From: Oceanimonas doudoroffii
GTDB lineage: Bacteria; Pseudomonadota; Gammaproteobacteria; Enterobacterales; Aeromonadaceae
Direction of reading: 5' to 3'
Assembly: GCF_002242685.1 (NCBI RefSeq)
Contig: NZ_NBIM01000004.1
Span: 1-64,000 of the forward strand
Length of the DNA stretch: 64,000 bases
The notes beneath the pieces are model-generated. The model worked only from the letters and a program-made list of their open reading frames with translations. It ran no database searches and had not been told where the DNA came from. Position numbers and translations under genes: made by a program. Shown piece after piece: positions 1 to 9,264 of the stretch (positions are counted from its first letter, which is position 1; the number at the start of each line of letters is the position of its first letter).

Positions 1-176
1 AACATCCTGCGAGTGCCCACACAGTTTGCTTGATAAATTGTTAAAGAGCGTTGACCCTTCAGCGGGTCAGGGCTGCGTATTCTACGCAATCCTTGGTGTT
101 CGTCAAGCGTTGAATCAAACTTTGTTTCGTGTTGTTTCAACCCTTGTGACCGTCGGCGTGTTCCGCCGTGTCAGTG
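1..176 (-). promoter_or_regulatory. rRNA operon leader with boxA antiterminator (16S lies off the left edge)
   Basis: Read on the minus strand, positions 49-38 give GCTCTTTAACAA, the boxA core of rrn antitermination (Nus factor binding). It is followed by a stretch nearly identical to the E. coli 16S leader (CTGTGTGGGCACTCG at about 24-10). The leader runs off the window edge, so the 16S gene itself is not present. Together with P1 and P2 this marks the start of a leftward rrn operon placed directly downstream of the ribosomal-protein cluster. Confidence 0.9.
79..106 (-). promoter_or_regulatory. rrn P2 promoter
   Basis: On the minus strand there is a -35 TTGACG (106-101), a 16-bp spacer and a -10 TAGAAT (84-79). 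It lies between P1 and boxA, as P2 does in enterobacterial rrn operons, and should give basal rRNA transcription. Confidence 0.8.
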
Positions 177-183
177 AGGGCGC

Positions 184-235
184 ATTATAGGGAGCCGCCG
201 ATTTTGCGCAAGGGCTTTTTTGTAAAAAACTCGCC
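184..235 (-). promoter_or_regulatory. rrn P1 promoter with UP element
   Basis: On the minus strand there is a -35 TTGCGC (211-206), a 16-bp spacer and a -10 TATAAT (189-184). A GC-rich discriminator (GCGCCCTC) follows, typical of stringent, ppGpp/DksA-controlled rRNA promoters. The flanking CTCCCTATAATGCGCC matches E. coli rrnB P1. Upstream, the A/T tract at 212-230 looks like an UP element for the RNA polymerase alpha C-terminal domain. Confidence 0.88.
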
Positions 236-390
236 CTTTCGCACCAACAGCTCAACAACCCAGCAAAAGCACATATTAACCACAGAGTTATACACAGACA
301 GGGGCTTAAAAATGCTATTTGGTTACTTCTACAACAGAGGATAGCCCCCTCCCCTGCACCAAAAATCCATAAGGCCAGGGTAAAACCAGG
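236..390. other. Gene-free spacer upstream of rrn P1
   Basis: No coding potential is visible. This is where Fis sites of an rrn promoter would be expected, but I cannot assign individual sites. One DnaA-box-like TTATACACA lies at 288-296; alone it does not indicate an origin. Confidence 0.5.
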
Positions 391-502
391 AGTAAGGAGT
401 AAGGAGTAAGGAGTAAGGAGTAAGGAGTAAGGAGTAAGGAGTAAGGAGTAAGGAGTAAGGAGTAAGGAGTAAGGAGTAAGGAGTAAGGAGTAAGGAGTAA
501 GG
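391..502. repeat. 16 perfect tandem copies of the heptamer AGTAAGG
   Basis: I counted sixteen uninterrupted copies of AGTAAGG (112 bp) with no mismatch. The array sits between the rrn P1 upstream region and the rplQ terminator. It encodes nothing evident (it contains TAA in one frame). Perfect short arrays like this usually vary in copy number by replication slippage, so it is a candidate VNTR typing locus. Confidence 0.98.
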
Positions 503-540
503 AAACGGTAGCTTAACGTAAGCGGTCTGGCAAAAGGTAT

Positions 541-568
541 AAAAAGAAAAAGCCGGGCGAACCCGGCT
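541..568 (-). terminator. Intrinsic terminator of the alpha operon
   Basis: The minus-strand hairpin has stem AGCCGGG/CCCGGCT (568-562 with 557-551) and loop TTCG. It is followed by a T-rich tract at 550-541. It lies just after the rplQ stop and separates the alpha operon from the rrn promoter region. Confidence 0.92.
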
Positions 569-576
569 TTTATTGC

Positions 577-969
577 TTACTCTTCAGAAGCGGCTGCTTC
601 TTGCGCGTCAACATCGCGACCTACCAGCTCAATGTAAGCCATAGGGGCGTTGTCACCAGCGCGGAAACCACACTTCAGGATGCGGGTGTAACCACCCGGA
701 CGCTCCTGGTAGCGAGGTCCCAGTTCGTTGAACAGTTTGCCAACCACTTCGCTGTCGCGAGTGCGGGCAAATGCCAGGCGACGGTTAGCAACGCTGTCGC
801 TCTTGGCCAGTGTGATCAGAGGTTCAACCACACGACGCAGCTCTTTTGCCTTGGGCAGAGTCGTCTTGATAACTTCATGACGAACCAAGGAGCTGGCCAT
901 GTTGCGGAACATGGCCTGACGGTGGCTGCTGTTCCGGTTCAGTTGACGACCACTCTTACGATGGCGCAT
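577..969 (-). CDS. rplQ: 50S ribosomal protein L17
   Basis: L17 is a large-subunit protein near the exit-tunnel side of the 50S subunit. The 130-residue product begins with the family signature [20 protein letters not shown] and has a short acidic tail (AAASEE), matching the usual 127-130 aa. It is the last gene of the alpha operon, 44 bp after rpoA and followed at once by a strong terminator. Expression should follow the S4-controlled alpha operon. Confidence 0.98.
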   Translation of the reverse strand: MRHRKSGRQLNRNSSHRQAMFRNMASSLVRHEVIKTTLPKAKELRRVVEPLITLAKSDSVANRRLAFARTRDSEVVGKLFNELGPRYQERPGGYTRILKCGFRAGDNAPMAYIELVGRDVDAQEAAASEE

Positions 970-1013
970 GACCTAATCCTTCCTAACTAAATCGGTAAAA
1001 CCCGTGATCCGGT

Positions 1014-2003
1014 TTATTCATCAGCGATGCTGGCAGGCGGCCAGTTCTCCAGGCGCATGCCCAGAGACAAACCACGAGACGCCAACACGTCTTTAATCTC
1101 GGTAAGAGATTTTTTACCCAGGTTGGGAGTCTTCAGCAGCTCCACCTCGGTACGCTGTACCAGATCACCAATGTAATGGATCGCTTCTGCCTTCAGACAG
1201 TTCGCGGAACGAACTGTCAGTTCCAGATCGTCGACAGGACGCAGCAGGATAGGATCGAACTCAGGTTTGTCTTCTTTCTCTTCCGGCTCGCTGACGTCAC
1301 GCAGGTCCACGAAGGCTTCCAGCTGCTCAGCCATAATGGTGGCTGCGCGGCGGATGGCTTCTTCCGGATCCAGGGTGCCGTTGGTTTCCATGTCGATAAC
1401 CAGCTTGTCCAGGTCGGTACGCTGTTCAACACGGGCCGCCTCTACATTGTAGGCGATACGAACCACGGGGCTGTAGGCCGCATCCAGCAGCAGGCGGCCA
1501 ATCGGACGCTCGTCGTCTTCGGTGTGAGCGCGGGCGGCGGCAGGAACATAGCCACGGCCGCGCTGTACTTTCAGACGCATGCTGATGTCGGCGTCGTCCC
1601 CGGTCAGATGACAGATGACGTGCTCTGGGTTAACGATCTCGACGTCATCACCATGAGTGATGTCGCCTGCAGTTACGGGACCTGCACCAGTTTTGGTCAG
1701 TGACAGGGTAACCTCGTCCTTGCCTTCCAGCTTGATGGCAACCTCTTTGAGGTTGAGCAGGATTTCCAGAATATCTTCCTGGACACCTTCCTTGCTGCTG
1801 TACTCGTGCAGCACACCGTCGAGTTCAACTTCGGTGATGGCACAGCCTGGCATGGAAGAAAGCAGAATACGACGCAGCGCATTACCCAATGTATGACCAA
1901 AGCCACGCTCCAGCGGCTCGAGAGTCACTTTGGCATGAGTCTGGCTGATCTGTTCAATATCAACCAGACGCGGCTTAAGAAAATCTGTTACAGAACCCTG
2001 CAT
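1014..2003 (-). CDS. rpoA: DNA-directed RNA polymerase subunit alpha
   Basis: Alpha dimerises to start RNA polymerase assembly and binds UP elements and activators. The 329-aa length is exactly that of E. coli RpoA. The N-terminal assembly domain spans about residues 1-235 and contains the [15 protein letters not shown] dimerisation helix. An acidic linker ([13 protein letters not shown]) leads to the C-terminal domain, which carries [12 protein letters not shown] with the UP-element-binding Arg and the [12 protein letters not shown] helix-hairpin-helix. It lies between rpsD and rplQ as in most proteobacteria. Confidence 0.99.
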
Positions 2004-2027
2004 TGTGTCCTCTCTTAGAAGCTAGCT

Positions 2028-2648
2028 TTACTTGGAGTAAAGCTCGACGATCAGCTGTTCGTTAATCTCGGCAGACAGGTCGCTACGCTCAGGCAGGCGC
2101 TTGTAAGTGCCTTGCATGTTGGTAGCGTCAACTTCTACCCAAGTCGGCTTTTCACGTTGACCGGACAGCTCCAGGGAAGCTTTGATCCGGGCTTGCTTCT
2201 TGGCCTTCTCGCGAACGCTGACTACGTCTTCGGGAGAAACTTGGAAGGAAGGAATGTTAACAACCTGACCGTTTACCATGATGGCCTTGTGGCTCACCAG
2301 CTGGCGAGACTCGGCGCGGGTGGCGCCAAAGCCCATGCGGTACACAACGTTGTCCAGACGACCTTCCAGCAGCTGCAGCAGGTTCTCACCAGTGTTGCCT
2401 TTCAGGCGCGCAGCTTCTTTGTAGTAGTTGCGGAATTGCTTTTCCAGAACGCCATAGATACGACGAACTTTTTGCTTTTCACGCAGCTGTACACCGTAGT
2501 CGGACAGACGGGGCTTGCGAGCGCCGTGCTGACCGGGTGCGGTATCAATTTTACATTTTGAATCGATCGCGCGAACACCTGACTTCAGGAAGAGGTCAGT
2601 GCCCTCGCGACGGCTCAGTTTGAGCTTGGGACCCAGATATCTTGCCAT
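2028..2648 (-). CDS. rpsD: 30S ribosomal protein S4
   Basis: S4 is a primary 16S rRNA binding protein and, in enterobacteria, the translational repressor of the alpha operon. The 206-aa product starts [16 protein letters not shown]. It has the S4 RNA-binding domain at about residues 95-160 ([29 protein letters not shown]) and ends in the usual VELYSK. It lies 24 bp upstream of rpoA and 30 bp after rpsK. The probable S4 target is the structured leader ahead of rpsM. Confidence 0.99.
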   Translation of the reverse strand: MARYLGPKLKLSRREGTDLFLKSGVRAIDSKCKIDTAPGQHGARKPRLSDYGVQLREKQKVRRIYGVLEKQFRNYYKEAARLKGNTGENLLQLLEGRLDNVVYRMGFGATRAESRQLVSHKAIMVNGQVVNIPSFQVSPEDVVSVREKAKKQARIKASLELSGQREKPTWVEVDATNMQGTYKRLPERSDLSAEINEQLIVELYSK

Positions 2649-2678
2649 GTTCTTTCTCCAACTATCCTACAAGAAGCG

Positions 2679-3071
2679 TTATACGCGGCGCTTCTTGGGA
2701 GGACGACAACCGTTGTGCGGGATGGGAGTCACATCGGTGATGTTGGTGATGCGGAAACCCGCAGCATTCAACGCACGGATGGATGACTCGCGGCCCGGAC
2801 CCGGACCTTTAACCATTACTTCCAGGTTCTTAACGCCGTATTCCTTGGCAATTTCACCGGCACGCTCGGCAGCAACCTGGGCTGCGAACGGGGTGGACTT
2901 GCGGGAACCACGGAAACCTGAACCACCGGCAGTTGCCCAAGACAGAGCATTACCCTGACGGTCGGTGATGGTTACGATGGTGTTGTTGAAAGAAGCATGA
3001 ACGTGGGCGATACCATCGCTCACCTGCTTTTTGACGCGCTTGCGAGCGCTACGAGCCGGAGTTTTAGCCAT
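2679..3071 (-). CDS. rpsK: 30S ribosomal protein S11
   Basis: S11 lines the platform of the 30S subunit near the mRNA exit and E site. The 130-aa product carries the family signature [17 protein letters not shown] and the basic C-terminus [10 protein letters not shown]. It is the second gene of the alpha operon, 14 bp after rpsM. Length and sequence are ordinary. Confidence 0.99.
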   Translation of the reverse strand: MAKTPARSARKRVKKQVSDGIAHVHASFNNTIVTITDRQGNALSWATAGGSGFRGSRKSTPFAAQVAAERAGEIAKEYGVKNLEVMVKGPGPGRESSIRALNAAGFRITNITDVTPIPHNGCRPPKKRRV

Positions 3072-3085
3072 GTTCTACCTTCCCG

Positions 3086-3442
3086 TTATTTCTTGATCGG
3101 TTTACGAGGACCTTTGCGCGTACGAGCATTGGTCTTGGTGCGCTGACCGCGAACGGGGAGGCTGCGACGATGACGCAGGCCACGGTAACAACCCAGGTCC
3201 ATCAGACGCTTGATGTTCATGGAAACTTCGCGACGCAGGTCACCTTCAACGGTGAACTTGGCCACTTGCTCACGCAGAGATTCTACCTGAGCTTCATCCA
3301 ATTCTTTAATTTTCACATTCTCGGCGATACCGGCTGCGGCGCAGATGGCCTTGGAGCGGGTACGACCGACGCCATAAATAGCGGTCAAAGCGATGACGGC
3401 ATGTTTATGGTCAGGAATGTTAATGCCAGCGATACGGGCCAC
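3086..3442 (-). CDS. rpsM: 30S ribosomal protein S13
   Basis: S13 is a head protein of the 30S subunit contacting the P-site tRNA and the 50S. The 118-aa product begins [14 protein letters not shown] and ends in the basic tail [12 protein letters not shown]. The start codon is GTG (complement of 3440-3442) behind an AGGAG ribosome site; the homologous E. coli gene uses ATG. It is the first gene of the alpha operon, preceded by a 147-bp structured leader. A weak start plus leader fits translational repression by S4. Confidence 0.98.
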   Translation of the reverse strand: MARIAGINIPDHKHAVIALTAIYGVGRTRSKAICAAAGIAENVKIKELDEAQVESLREQVAKFTVEGDLRREVSMNIKRLMDLGCYRGLRHRRSLPVRGQRTKTNARTRKGPRKPIKK

Positions 3443-3589
3443 TATGCACTCCTACATATTAACGAATAAAAAGCCATTACAAAGCCCGTCGAGGATACGT
3501 AATGGCTGAACTTTTCACCTAACGAAGGTGGCTGGCTACTTTAGCCAGCCTGCCTTCAATTTTCAAGCTAAACCGTAACTTTTTTAGCC
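3443..3589 (-). promoter_or_regulatory. Alpha operon leader, candidate S4-responsive RNA
   Basis: Two structures are visible in the 147-bp gap between rpmJ and rpsM. A 9-bp hairpin GGCTGGCTA/TAGCCAGCC lies at 3530-3550. A 9-bp inverted repeat AGCCATTAC/GTAATGGCT lies at 3507-3499 with 3480-3472 and is followed on the minus strand by TTTTTATT, a terminator-like arrangement about 30 nt before the rpsM start. In E. coli S4 binds a pseudoknot in the alpha leader; equivalence here is inference. Confidence 0.55.
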
Positions 3590-3706
3590 TTAACCCTGAC
3601 GCTGCTTGTGCTTGGGGTCAGAGGTGCAGATCACGCGAATCACACCGTGACGCTTGATGATCTTGCAGTTACGGCAAATAGCCTTAACGGAAGCACGGAC
3701 TTTCAT
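3590..3706 (-). CDS. rpmJ: 50S ribosomal protein L36 (zinc-ribbon form)
   Basis: This 38-aa gene reads [18 protein letters not shown] through to KHKQRQG, then TAA. It retains all four zinc ligands (C11, C14, C27, H33), so it is the zinc-containing form of L36. It lies 26 bp after secY at the end of the spc operon, its normal place. A zinc-free paralogue induced by zinc limitation may exist elsewhere but is not in this window. Confidence 0.96.
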   Translation of the reverse strand: MKVRASVKAICRNCKIIKRHGVIRVICTSDPKHKQRQG

Positions 3707-3732
3707 TGCTTAACTCCGTAAATAACCGAACC

Positions 3733-5064
3733 TTAACGGTTGTAGCCCTTCAGGTTCGCTTTTCTCAGGACATCGCCATACTGATGAGACATCATGTGGG
3801 TTTGCACCTGAGCCATGAAATCCATGATGACGACCACAATAATTAACAGCGAGGTTCCGCCAAAGTAAAACTGGACGTTCCAGGCTGTCATCAGGAACTG
3901 TGGAACCAGACAGATAAAGGTAATGTACAGAGCACCGACCAGGGTCAGGCGAGTCATTACTTTATCAATGTAGCGCGCTGTCTGTTCACCCGGGCGAATA
4001 CCCGGAATGAAGGCACCGCTCTTCTTCAGGTTGTCTGCCGTCTCGCGCGGATTGAACACCAGCGCGGTATAGAAGAAACAGAAGAAGATGATGGCAGCGG
4101 CATACAACATTACGTACAGCGGCTGGCCGGGTTGCAGCGTGAGCGACAGCTCCTGCAGCAGGTTGGCAAACCACCCTTCGCCCTGACCGAACCAAGAGGC
4201 CACGGTGCCCGGGAAAAGAATAATGCTGGATGCAAAAATCGCTGGAATAACCCCCGCCATGTTCACTTTCAGGGGCAGGTGTGTACTCTGTGCCGCGAAC
4301 ACCTGGCGGCCTTGTTGACGTTTGGCATAGTTCACCACAATGCGGCGCTGGCCACGTTCAACAAATACCACGAAGTAAGTCACAGCAAACACGATCACGG
4401 CCAGCAGCAACAGCAACAGAATGTGCAATTCCCCCTGACGCGCCTGCTCTGCCGTGGCACCGATGGCCGAAGGCAGGCCGGCAACAATACCCGTGAAAAT
4501 AATCAACGAGATACCATTACCAATGCCTCTTTCGGTAATCTGCTCACCCAGCCACATGAGAAACATGGTGCCGGTGACCAGACTCACCACTGCCGTAAAG
4601 TAGAAAGCAAGACCTGGATTAATCACCAAGCCCGGCATCATGTTCGGCAGACCGGTGGCAATACCGATGGCCTGAATGGTGCCCAGAACCAGCGTGCCAT
4701 ACCGAGTGTACTGACTGATTTTGCGGCGACCCGCTTCACCTTCCTTCTTGAGCTCGGCCAAGGGAGGGTGAACCACAGTCAGCAGCTGAATGATAATGGA
4801 CGCAGAAATATACGGCATTATCCCCAGCGCCAGTATGGACGCTCGTTCCAGGGCGCCACCACTGAACATGTTGAACATTTCAATGATGGTACCCTGTTGT
4901 TGCTGGAACAAGTCGGCAAGTACGGCGGCGTCAATACCAGGAATAGGCACGTAGGAGCCGGCGCGGAACACGACAATCGCGATCAGAACGAAAAGCAGAC
5001 GGCTTTTCAGTTCACTCAGCCCGCCCTGTGCGTTTTTAGCTTCTAATCCTGGTTTCTTGGCCAT
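3733..5064 (-). CDS. secY: Protein translocase subunit SecY
   Basis: SecY forms the protein-conducting channel of the inner membrane with SecE and SecG and works with SecA and SRP/FtsY. The 443-aa length equals that of E. coli SecY, and ten hydrophobic segments are visible. Family signatures include the plug-region [33 protein letters not shown], and [20 protein letters not shown] in the cytoplasmic loop before the last helices. It is co-transcribed with rplO (8 bp upstream), linking secretion capacity to ribosome synthesis. Confidence 0.99.
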   Translation of the reverse strand: MAKKPGLEAKNAQGGLSELKSRLLFVLIAIVVFRAGSYVPIPGIDAAVLADLFQQQQGTIIEMFNMFSGGALERASILALGIMPYISASIIIQLLTVVHPPLAELKKEGEAGRRKISQYTRYGTLVLGTIQAIGIATGLPNMMPGLVINPGLAFYFTAVVSLVTGTMFLMWLGEQITERGIGNGISLIIFTGIVAGLPSAIGATAEQARQGELHILLLLLLAVIVFAVTYFVVFVERGQRRIVVNYAKRQQGRQVFAAQSTHLPLKVNMAGVIPAIFASSIILFPGTVASWFGQGEGWFANLLQELSLTLQPGQPLYVMLYAAAIIFFCFFYTALVFNPRETADNLKKSGAFIPGIRPGEQTARYIDKVMTRLTLVGALYITFICLVPQFLMTAWNVQFYFGGTSLLIIVVVIMDFMAQVQTHMMSHQYGDVLRKANLKGYNR

Positions 5065-5072
5065 AGTACTTA

Positions 5073-5507
5073 TTATTCCTCGATTTTACCGCCGGCGGCT
5101 TCGATGGCAGCACGGGCACCTTTGGTGACACCCAGACCAACCACAGTCACTTGACGGTCAATGGTACCGGACAGTACAACCTTGGCAAACTGGATGTTCT
5201 TGGTCAGAACGCCAGCCTGTTTCAGGGTGTTCAGATCCACCACGTCGCCTTCAACTTTCGCCAGTTCGCTCAGACGGACTTCAGCGCTGACCAGGGCCTT
5301 GCGCGAAGTAAAACCAAACTTCGGCAGACGCTGTTTCAGCGGCATCTGACCGCCTTCAAAACCGTTGCGAACCTTACCACCGGAACGGGACTTTTGACCC
5401 TTGTGGCCGCGGCCGCCGGTCTTGCCCAGACCGGAACCGATACCACGACCCACGCGCTTGGCGGAAGGCTTGGAGCCGGCGGCAGGAGACAGAGTATTCA
5501 AACGCAT
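5073..5507 (-). CDS. rplO: 50S ribosomal protein L15
   Basis: L15 is a late-assembly 50S protein contacting 23S rRNA. The 144-aa product has the glycine/basic-rich N-terminus with [20 protein letters not shown] and the C-terminal [15 protein letters not shown]. It lies 4 bp after rpmD in the spc operon. Confidence 0.98.
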   Translation of the reverse strand: MRLNTLSPAAGSKPSAKRVGRGIGSGLGKTGGRGHKGQKSRSGGKVRNGFEGGQMPLKQRLPKFGFTSRKALVSAEVRLSELAKVEGDVVDLNTLKQAGVLTKNIQFAKVVLSGTIDRQVTVVGLGVTKGARAAIEAAGGKIEE

Positions 5508-5511
5508 GCGA

Positions 5512-5694
5512 TTACTCCTCTACCTTAACCATGTAGTAAACCTTGTTGATCATACCGCGTACGCAAGCTGTGTCTTCCAGCTCAACGGTGTGACCAATGC
5601 GACGCAGACCGAGGCCACGCAGCGTTGCCTTGTGCTTAGGCAGACGACCGATGGAGCTACGAGTCTGAGTTACTTTAACAGTCTTGTTAGCCAT
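5512..5694 (-). CDS. rpmD: 50S ribosomal protein L30
   Basis: L30 is a small 50S protein; the 60-aa product is full length for bacteria. It starts [17 protein letters not shown] and contains [19 protein letters not shown], the conserved core. It lies between rpsE (6 bp) and rplO (4 bp) in the spc operon. Confidence 0.98.
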   Translation of the reverse strand: MANKTVKVTQTRSSIGRLPKHKATLRGLGLRRIGHTVELEDTACVRGMINKVYYMVKVEE

Positions 5695-5700
5695 GGCGCA

Positions 5701-6201
5701 TTACCCCAGAATTTCGTCAACGCTCAGACCACGCTTGGCAGCGACCTGCTCGGGCGACTTCATATGAGCCAGAGCGTCGATGGTAGCGCGAACTACGTTG
5801 TTCGGGTTGGTGGAACCGTAGGTCTTGGCCAGTACGTTGTGCACGCCGGCCACTTCCAGAACGGCGCGCATAGCACCACCGGCAATGATACCGGTACCTT
5901 CGGAAGCAGGCTGCATGTACACGTTGGAGCCAGAGTGACGACCCTTAACCGGGTGGAACAGGGTGCCGTTGTTCAGGCCAACGGTGTGCATGTTGCGACG
6001 AGCCTGTTCCATCGCCTTTTGAATGGCGGCGGGTACTTCACGGGCCTTGCCGTAACCAAAACCAACGCGACCGTTACCGTCACCTACCACAGTCAGAGCG
6101 GTGAAGGAGAAGATACGACCACCTTTTACAACTTTTGATACACGGTTTACTGCAATGAGCTTCTCTTGCAGTTCACCGGCTTGAGCTTCGATTTTTGCCA
6201 T
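5701..6201 (-). CDS. rpsE: 30S ribosomal protein S5
   Basis: S5 sits at the 30S mRNA entry and influences decoding fidelity. The 166-aa product has the double-stranded RNA-binding-like N-terminal domain ([17 protein letters not shown]) and an S5 C-terminal domain. I start it at the ATG giving [15 protein letters not shown], which has GGAG 8 bp upstream and aligns with E. coli S5. An in-frame GTG four codons earlier (6213) overlaps that ribosome site. Confidence 0.97.
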   Translation of the reverse strand: MAKIEAQAGELQEKLIAVNRVSKVVKGGRIFSFTALTVVGDGNGRVGFGYGKAREVPAAIQKAMEQARRNMHTVGLNNGTLFHPVKGRHSGSNVYMQPASEGTGIIAGGAMRAVLEVAGVHNVLAKTYGSTNPNNVVRATIDALAHMKSPEQVAAKRGLSVDEILG

Positions 6202-6215
6202 TTTCGACTCCACCC

Positions 6216-6569
6216 TTAGAACTGAAGACCAGCTTCACGGGCAGCAGCAGCCAGGGCGGCTACACGACCGTGATATTGGAAACCGGAACGGTCAAAAGCG
6301 ACCTCTTTAACACCTTTCTCGAGCGCGCGCTCAGCGATGATTTTACCGATCAGCGCGGCGGCATCGATGTTACCAGTTGATTTCACCTGTTCGCGAACAG
6401 ACTTCTCGACGGTAGACGCGGAAGCCAGAACAGCGGTGCTGTTCGGTGCAATAACCTGGGCATAGATGTGGCGCGGAGTACGGTGAACCACCAGGCGAGT
6501 AGCACCCAGTTCCAGCATCTTTTTGCGTGCTTTGGTAGCACGACGGATACGAGCTGCTTTTTTGTCCAT
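6216..6569 (-). CDS. rplR: 50S ribosomal protein L18
   Basis: L18 binds 5S rRNA and helps attach it to the central protuberance. The 117-aa product starts [17 protein letters not shown] and contains [15 protein letters not shown] and the C-terminal [18 protein letters not shown], all standard. It lies in the spc operon between rplF (9 bp) and rpsE. Confidence 0.98.
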   Translation of the reverse strand: MDKKAARIRRATKARKKMLELGATRLVVHRTPRHIYAQVIAPNSTAVLASASTVEKSVREQVKSTGNIDAAALIGKIIAERALEKGVKEVAFDRSGFQYHGRVAALAAAAREAGLQF

Positions 6570-6578
6570 AGTGTTACC

Positions 6579-7112
6579 TTACTTCTTCTTAGCCTCTTTG
6601 CTGCGAACCTGCTCGCCAAAGTAGCGAACACCCTTGCCCTTGTAGGGCTCCGGCTTGCGGTACGCACGAATGTTGGCAGCAACCTGGCCGATCAGCTGCT
6701 TGTCGGCAGACTGGAGAACGATCTCAGTCTGGGAAGGACACTCAGCGGATACGCCTTCAGGCAGCGCATGCTCAACCGGATGAGAGAAACCCAGAGACAG
6801 GGCAATAGCATTGCCTTTCATCTGAGCACGATAACCCACACCAACCAGCTGCAGCTTGCGTTCGAAGCCTTGGGTAACACCGATAACCATGTTGTTGACC
6901 AGGGCACGGGCGGTACCGGCCTGGGCATTGGCGCCTTCCACGTTTTCACGGGGGGCAAAGGTCAACTGGTTGTCGTTCTGGCTGATTTCAACGGCGGCAT
7001 TGATGGTACGGTTCAGCGTACCCTTGCCACCCTTGATGGTGATTTCCTGACCGTTCAACGTCACTTCTACGCCGGCAGGAATTTCGATAGGTGCCTTAGC
7101 AACGCGAGACAT
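6579..7112 (-). CDS. rplF: 50S ribosomal protein L6
   Basis: L6 lies near the sarcin-ricin loop and factor-binding site of the 50S. The 177-aa length equals the E. coli protein. Two repeated L6 folds are present, with [20 protein letters not shown] at the start and the C-terminal signature [13 protein letters not shown]. It follows rpsH by 9 bp in the spc operon. Confidence 0.98.
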   Translation of the reverse strand: MSRVAKAPIEIPAGVEVTLNGQEITIKGGKGTLNRTINAAVEISQNDNQLTFAPRENVEGANAQAGTARALVNNMVIGVTQGFERKLQLVGVGYRAQMKGNAIALSLGFSHPVEHALPEGVSAECPSQTEIVLQSADKQLIGQVAANIRAYRKPEPYKGKGVRYFGEQVRSKEAKKK

Positions 7113-7121
7113 ATCTACTCC

Positions 7122-7514
7122 TTAAGCAACGTAGCAGATGATCTCACCACCCATACCGGCTTTACGCGCGGCACGGTCGGTCATCACACCTTGAGACGTG
7201 GAAACGATGGCCACACCCATGCCGGCCATAACCTTCGGCAGTTCGTCGCGCTTCTTGTAGATGCGCAGACCGGGGCGGCTTACACGCTGCAGCAGTTCAA
7301 CCACGGGGGTGCCCTGGAAATACTTCAGAGTAACTTCCAGTTCGGCCTTGGCGTCAGCAGAGACAGCGTAGTCAGTGATATAACCTTCTTCTTTCAGGAC
7401 CTTGGCAATCGCTACCTTGACCTTGGAGGAAGGCATGGAGACAGCAACTTTGTTGGCTGCCTGACCGTTGCGGATGCGGGTCAGCATATCCGCGATCGGA
7501 TCTTGCATGCTCAT
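7122..7514 (-). CDS. rpsH: 30S ribosomal protein S8
   Basis: S8 binds helix 21 of 16S rRNA and, in E. coli, represses the spc operon by binding its mRNA near rplE. The 130-aa product begins [18 protein letters not shown] and contains the C-terminal signature [20 protein letters not shown]. It lies 22 bp after rpsN. I could not assign an S8 operator in the short rplX-rplE gap with confidence. Confidence 0.98.
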   Translation of the reverse strand: MSMQDPIADMLTRIRNGQAANKVAVSMPSSKVKVAIAKVLKEEGYITDYAVSADAKAELEVTLKYFQGTPVVELLQRVSRPGLRIYKKRDELPKVMAGMGVAIVSTSQGVMTDRAARKAGMGGEIICYVA

Positions 7515-7536
7515 TGTGTATTACTCCCGTGTTCGC

Positions 7537-7842
7537 TTACCAAGAAGCCTTCTTCAGGCCCGGAATTTCACCCTTCATCATCAGTTCGCGCACCTTGATG
7601 CGGCTCAAACCGAACTTCCGCAGGAAACCGTGCGGACGACCGGTGATGTTGCAGCGGTTACGCTGACGAGAGGGGCTTGCGTCACGGGGCAGTTGCTGCA
7701 GCTTGAGCACTGCGTCCCAACGGTCTTCATCAGAAGTCTTGACGTCGGAAATGATGTCTTTCAGTGCCTGACGCTTGGTTGCATATTTGGCAACCAGCTT
7801 TGCGCGCTTGACTTCGCGAGCTTTCATTGATTGTTTTGCCAT
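7537..7842 (-). CDS. rpsN: 30S ribosomal protein S14 (zinc-free, long form)
   Basis: S14 binds the 30S head close to the A site. At 101 aa with a single cysteine it is the long C-minus form without a zinc ribbon, as in enterobacteria. Signatures include [19 protein letters not shown] and the end [11 protein letters not shown]. It lies 11 bp after rplE. Confidence 0.98.
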   Translation of the reverse strand: MAKQSMKAREVKRAKLVAKYATKRQALKDIISDVKTSDEDRWDAVLKLQQLPRDASPSRQRNRCNITGRPHGFLRKFGLSRIKVRELMMKGEIPGLKKASW

Positions 7843-7853
7843 AACCCTACACC

Positions 7854-8393
7854 TTACTTACGGAATGGGAAGTCAAAGGCAGCCAGCAGAGCACGACCTT
7901 CTTCGTCTGACTGGGCAGTGGTAGTGATGGTGATATCCAGACCACGTACACGATCTACCTTGTCATAATCGATTTCAGGGAAGATGATTTGCTCACGCAC
8001 GCCCATGGAGTAGTTACCACGACCATCGAACGACTTAGGGTTCAGGCCACGGAAGTCACGGATCCGGGGGATAGAGATGCAAATCAGACGCTCCAGGAAC
8101 TCCCACATACGCTCGCCGCGCAGAGTTACTTTACAACCAATGGGGTAGCCTTCACGGATTTTGAAGCCAGCAACGGATTTACGAGCTTTGGTGACCAGCG
8201 GCTTTTGACCGGAAATGGCGGCCAGATCGGCAGCAGCATTATCCAGGATCTTTTTATCAGCCAGGGCTTCACCCACACCCATGTTCAGGGTGATTTTCTC
8301 AATCCGAGGGACTTGCATGATAGACTTGTACCCGAACTGGCTTTTCAGTTCATTTACTACAGTTTCGTTGTAGTAATCATGCAGTTTCGCCAT
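7854..8393 (-). CDS. rplE: 50S ribosomal protein L5
   Basis: L5 carries 5S rRNA to the 50S subunit and contacts the P-site tRNA. The 179-aa length equals E. coli L5. Signatures include [15 protein letters not shown] and [19 protein letters not shown]. It lies 13 bp after rplX. In E. coli the S8 translational operator overlaps the start of this gene. Confidence 0.98.
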   Translation of the reverse strand: MAKLHDYYNETVVNELKSQFGYKSIMQVPRIEKITLNMGVGEALADKKILDNAAADLAAISGQKPLVTKARKSVAGFKIREGYPIGCKVTLRGERMWEFLERLICISIPRIRDFRGLNPKSFDGRGNYSMGVREQIIFPEIDYDKVDRVRGLDITITTTAQSDEEGRALLAAFDFPFRK

Positions 8394-8406
8394 CGTATTA
8401 CTCCAA

Positions 8407-8724
8407 TTACTTCACAAGTTCGCCGGTGGATTTGAAGAAACGGACTTTTTTGCCGTCTTCAATCCGGAAACCTACGCGGTCAGCCTTGCCAGAGGCAGAG
8501 TTGAACAGCGCTACGTTAGATACGTCAATCGGTGCTTCCTGGTCGATGATGCCGCCAGCCTGACCCAGTTGGGGCACGGGCTTCTGGTGCTTCTTGACCA
8601 TGTTGATACCAGAGACGAGAACCTTACCTTCCTCGGTCAGGACCTGGGTGACAGTGCCACGCTTGCCCTTGTCCTTGCCGGTAAGAATGATGACTTCGTC
8701 ATCGCGACGGATTTTAGCTGCCAT
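8407..8724 (-). CDS. rplX: 50S ribosomal protein L24
   Basis: L24 initiates assembly of the 50S 5-prime domain. The 105-aa product begins [20 protein letters not shown] with the KOW motif around residues 8-35 and [20 protein letters not shown] following. It is the second gene of the spc operon, 11 bp after rplN. Confidence 0.98.
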   Translation of the reverse strand: MAAKIRRDDEVIILTGKDKGKRGTVTQVLTEEGKVLVSGINMVKKHQKPVPQLGQAGGIIDQEAPIDVSNVALFNSASGKADRVGFRIEDGKKVRFFKSTGELVK

Positions 8725-8735
8725 CGTTTGACTCC

Positions 8736-9104
8736 TTACAGTACTTCAGGTGCCAGTGAAACAATCTTCATGAACTTCTCAGAACGAAGCTCACGAGTCA
8801 CCGGGCCAAAAATACGAGTACCGATCGGCTGGTGATTGTTGTTAAGAATCACGGCCGCATTACGGTCGAAACGGATGACAGAGCCGTCCGGACGACGAAC
8901 GCCTTTACGGGTGCGTACGACCACCGCGTTCATTACATCACCTTTTTTAACCTTACCGCGCGGAATTGCTTCCTTAACGGTAACTTTGATGATGTCGCCG
9001 ATGCCGGCGTAACGGCGGTGCGAACCACCCAGGACCTTAATACACATTACGCTGCGCGCGCCGGAGTTGTCGGCCACGTCCAGCATACTTTGCATTTGGA
9101 TCAT
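8736..9104 (-). CDS. rplN: 50S ribosomal protein L14
   Basis: L14 sits at the subunit interface contacting 16S helix 14. The 122-aa product starts [17 protein letters not shown] and contains the family signature [19 protein letters not shown]. It is the first gene of the spc operon, behind a promoter-like sequence at 9176-9203 and downstream of the S10 terminator. Confidence 0.98.
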   Translation of the reverse strand: MIQMQSMLDVADNSGARSVMCIKVLGGSHRRYAGIGDIIKVTVKEAIPRGKVKKGDVMNAVVVRTRKGVRRPDGSVIRFDRNAAVILNNNHQPIGTRIFGPVTRELRSEKFMKIVSLAPEVL

Positions 9105-9175
9105 GTTAGTGCTCCGCTAAAATTACTACGTTAAAACCCCTTTCAGGGCATGTTGGCTGCCAAAGAAGGCGCGGC

Positions 9176-9203
9176 ATTATAGCACTGCCAATCCCGAAAA
9201 GGT
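9176..9203 (-). promoter_or_regulatory. spc operon promoter
   Basis: On the minus strand a consensus -10 TATAAT (9181-9176) is followed by a GC-rich discriminator (GCCGCGCC), typical of growth-rate-controlled ribosomal promoters. The -35 is weak (ACCTTT, 9203-9198, 16-bp spacing). It lies just past the S10 terminator and 72 bp before rplN. Confidence 0.7.
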
Positions 9204-9208
9204 AGCGT

Positions 9209-9240
9209 AAAAAACAAACGGCCCATCGCTGGGCCGTTTG
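9209..9240 (-). terminator. Intrinsic terminator of the S10 operon
   Basis: The minus-strand stem CAAACGGCCC/GGGCCGTTTG (9240-9231 with 9224-9215) has a 6-nt loop and is followed by six T (9214-9209). It lies between rpsQ and the spc promoter, so S10 and spc are separate transcription units here. Confidence 0.93.
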
Positions 9241-9264
9241 ACCGGGTTAGTATATCAGAGAACG

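Noticed and set aside
288..296. DnaA-box-like TTATACACA, possible replication origin
   Set aside because: A single site without a cluster, DUE or dnaA/gidA neighbours; expected by chance.
391..502. CRISPR array
   Set aside because: Units are 7 bp with no spacers and no cas genes nearby; it is a simple tandem repeat.
6202..6213. GTG start of rpsE four codons upstream
   Set aside because: It overlaps the GGAG ribosome site of the conserved ATG start at 6201.
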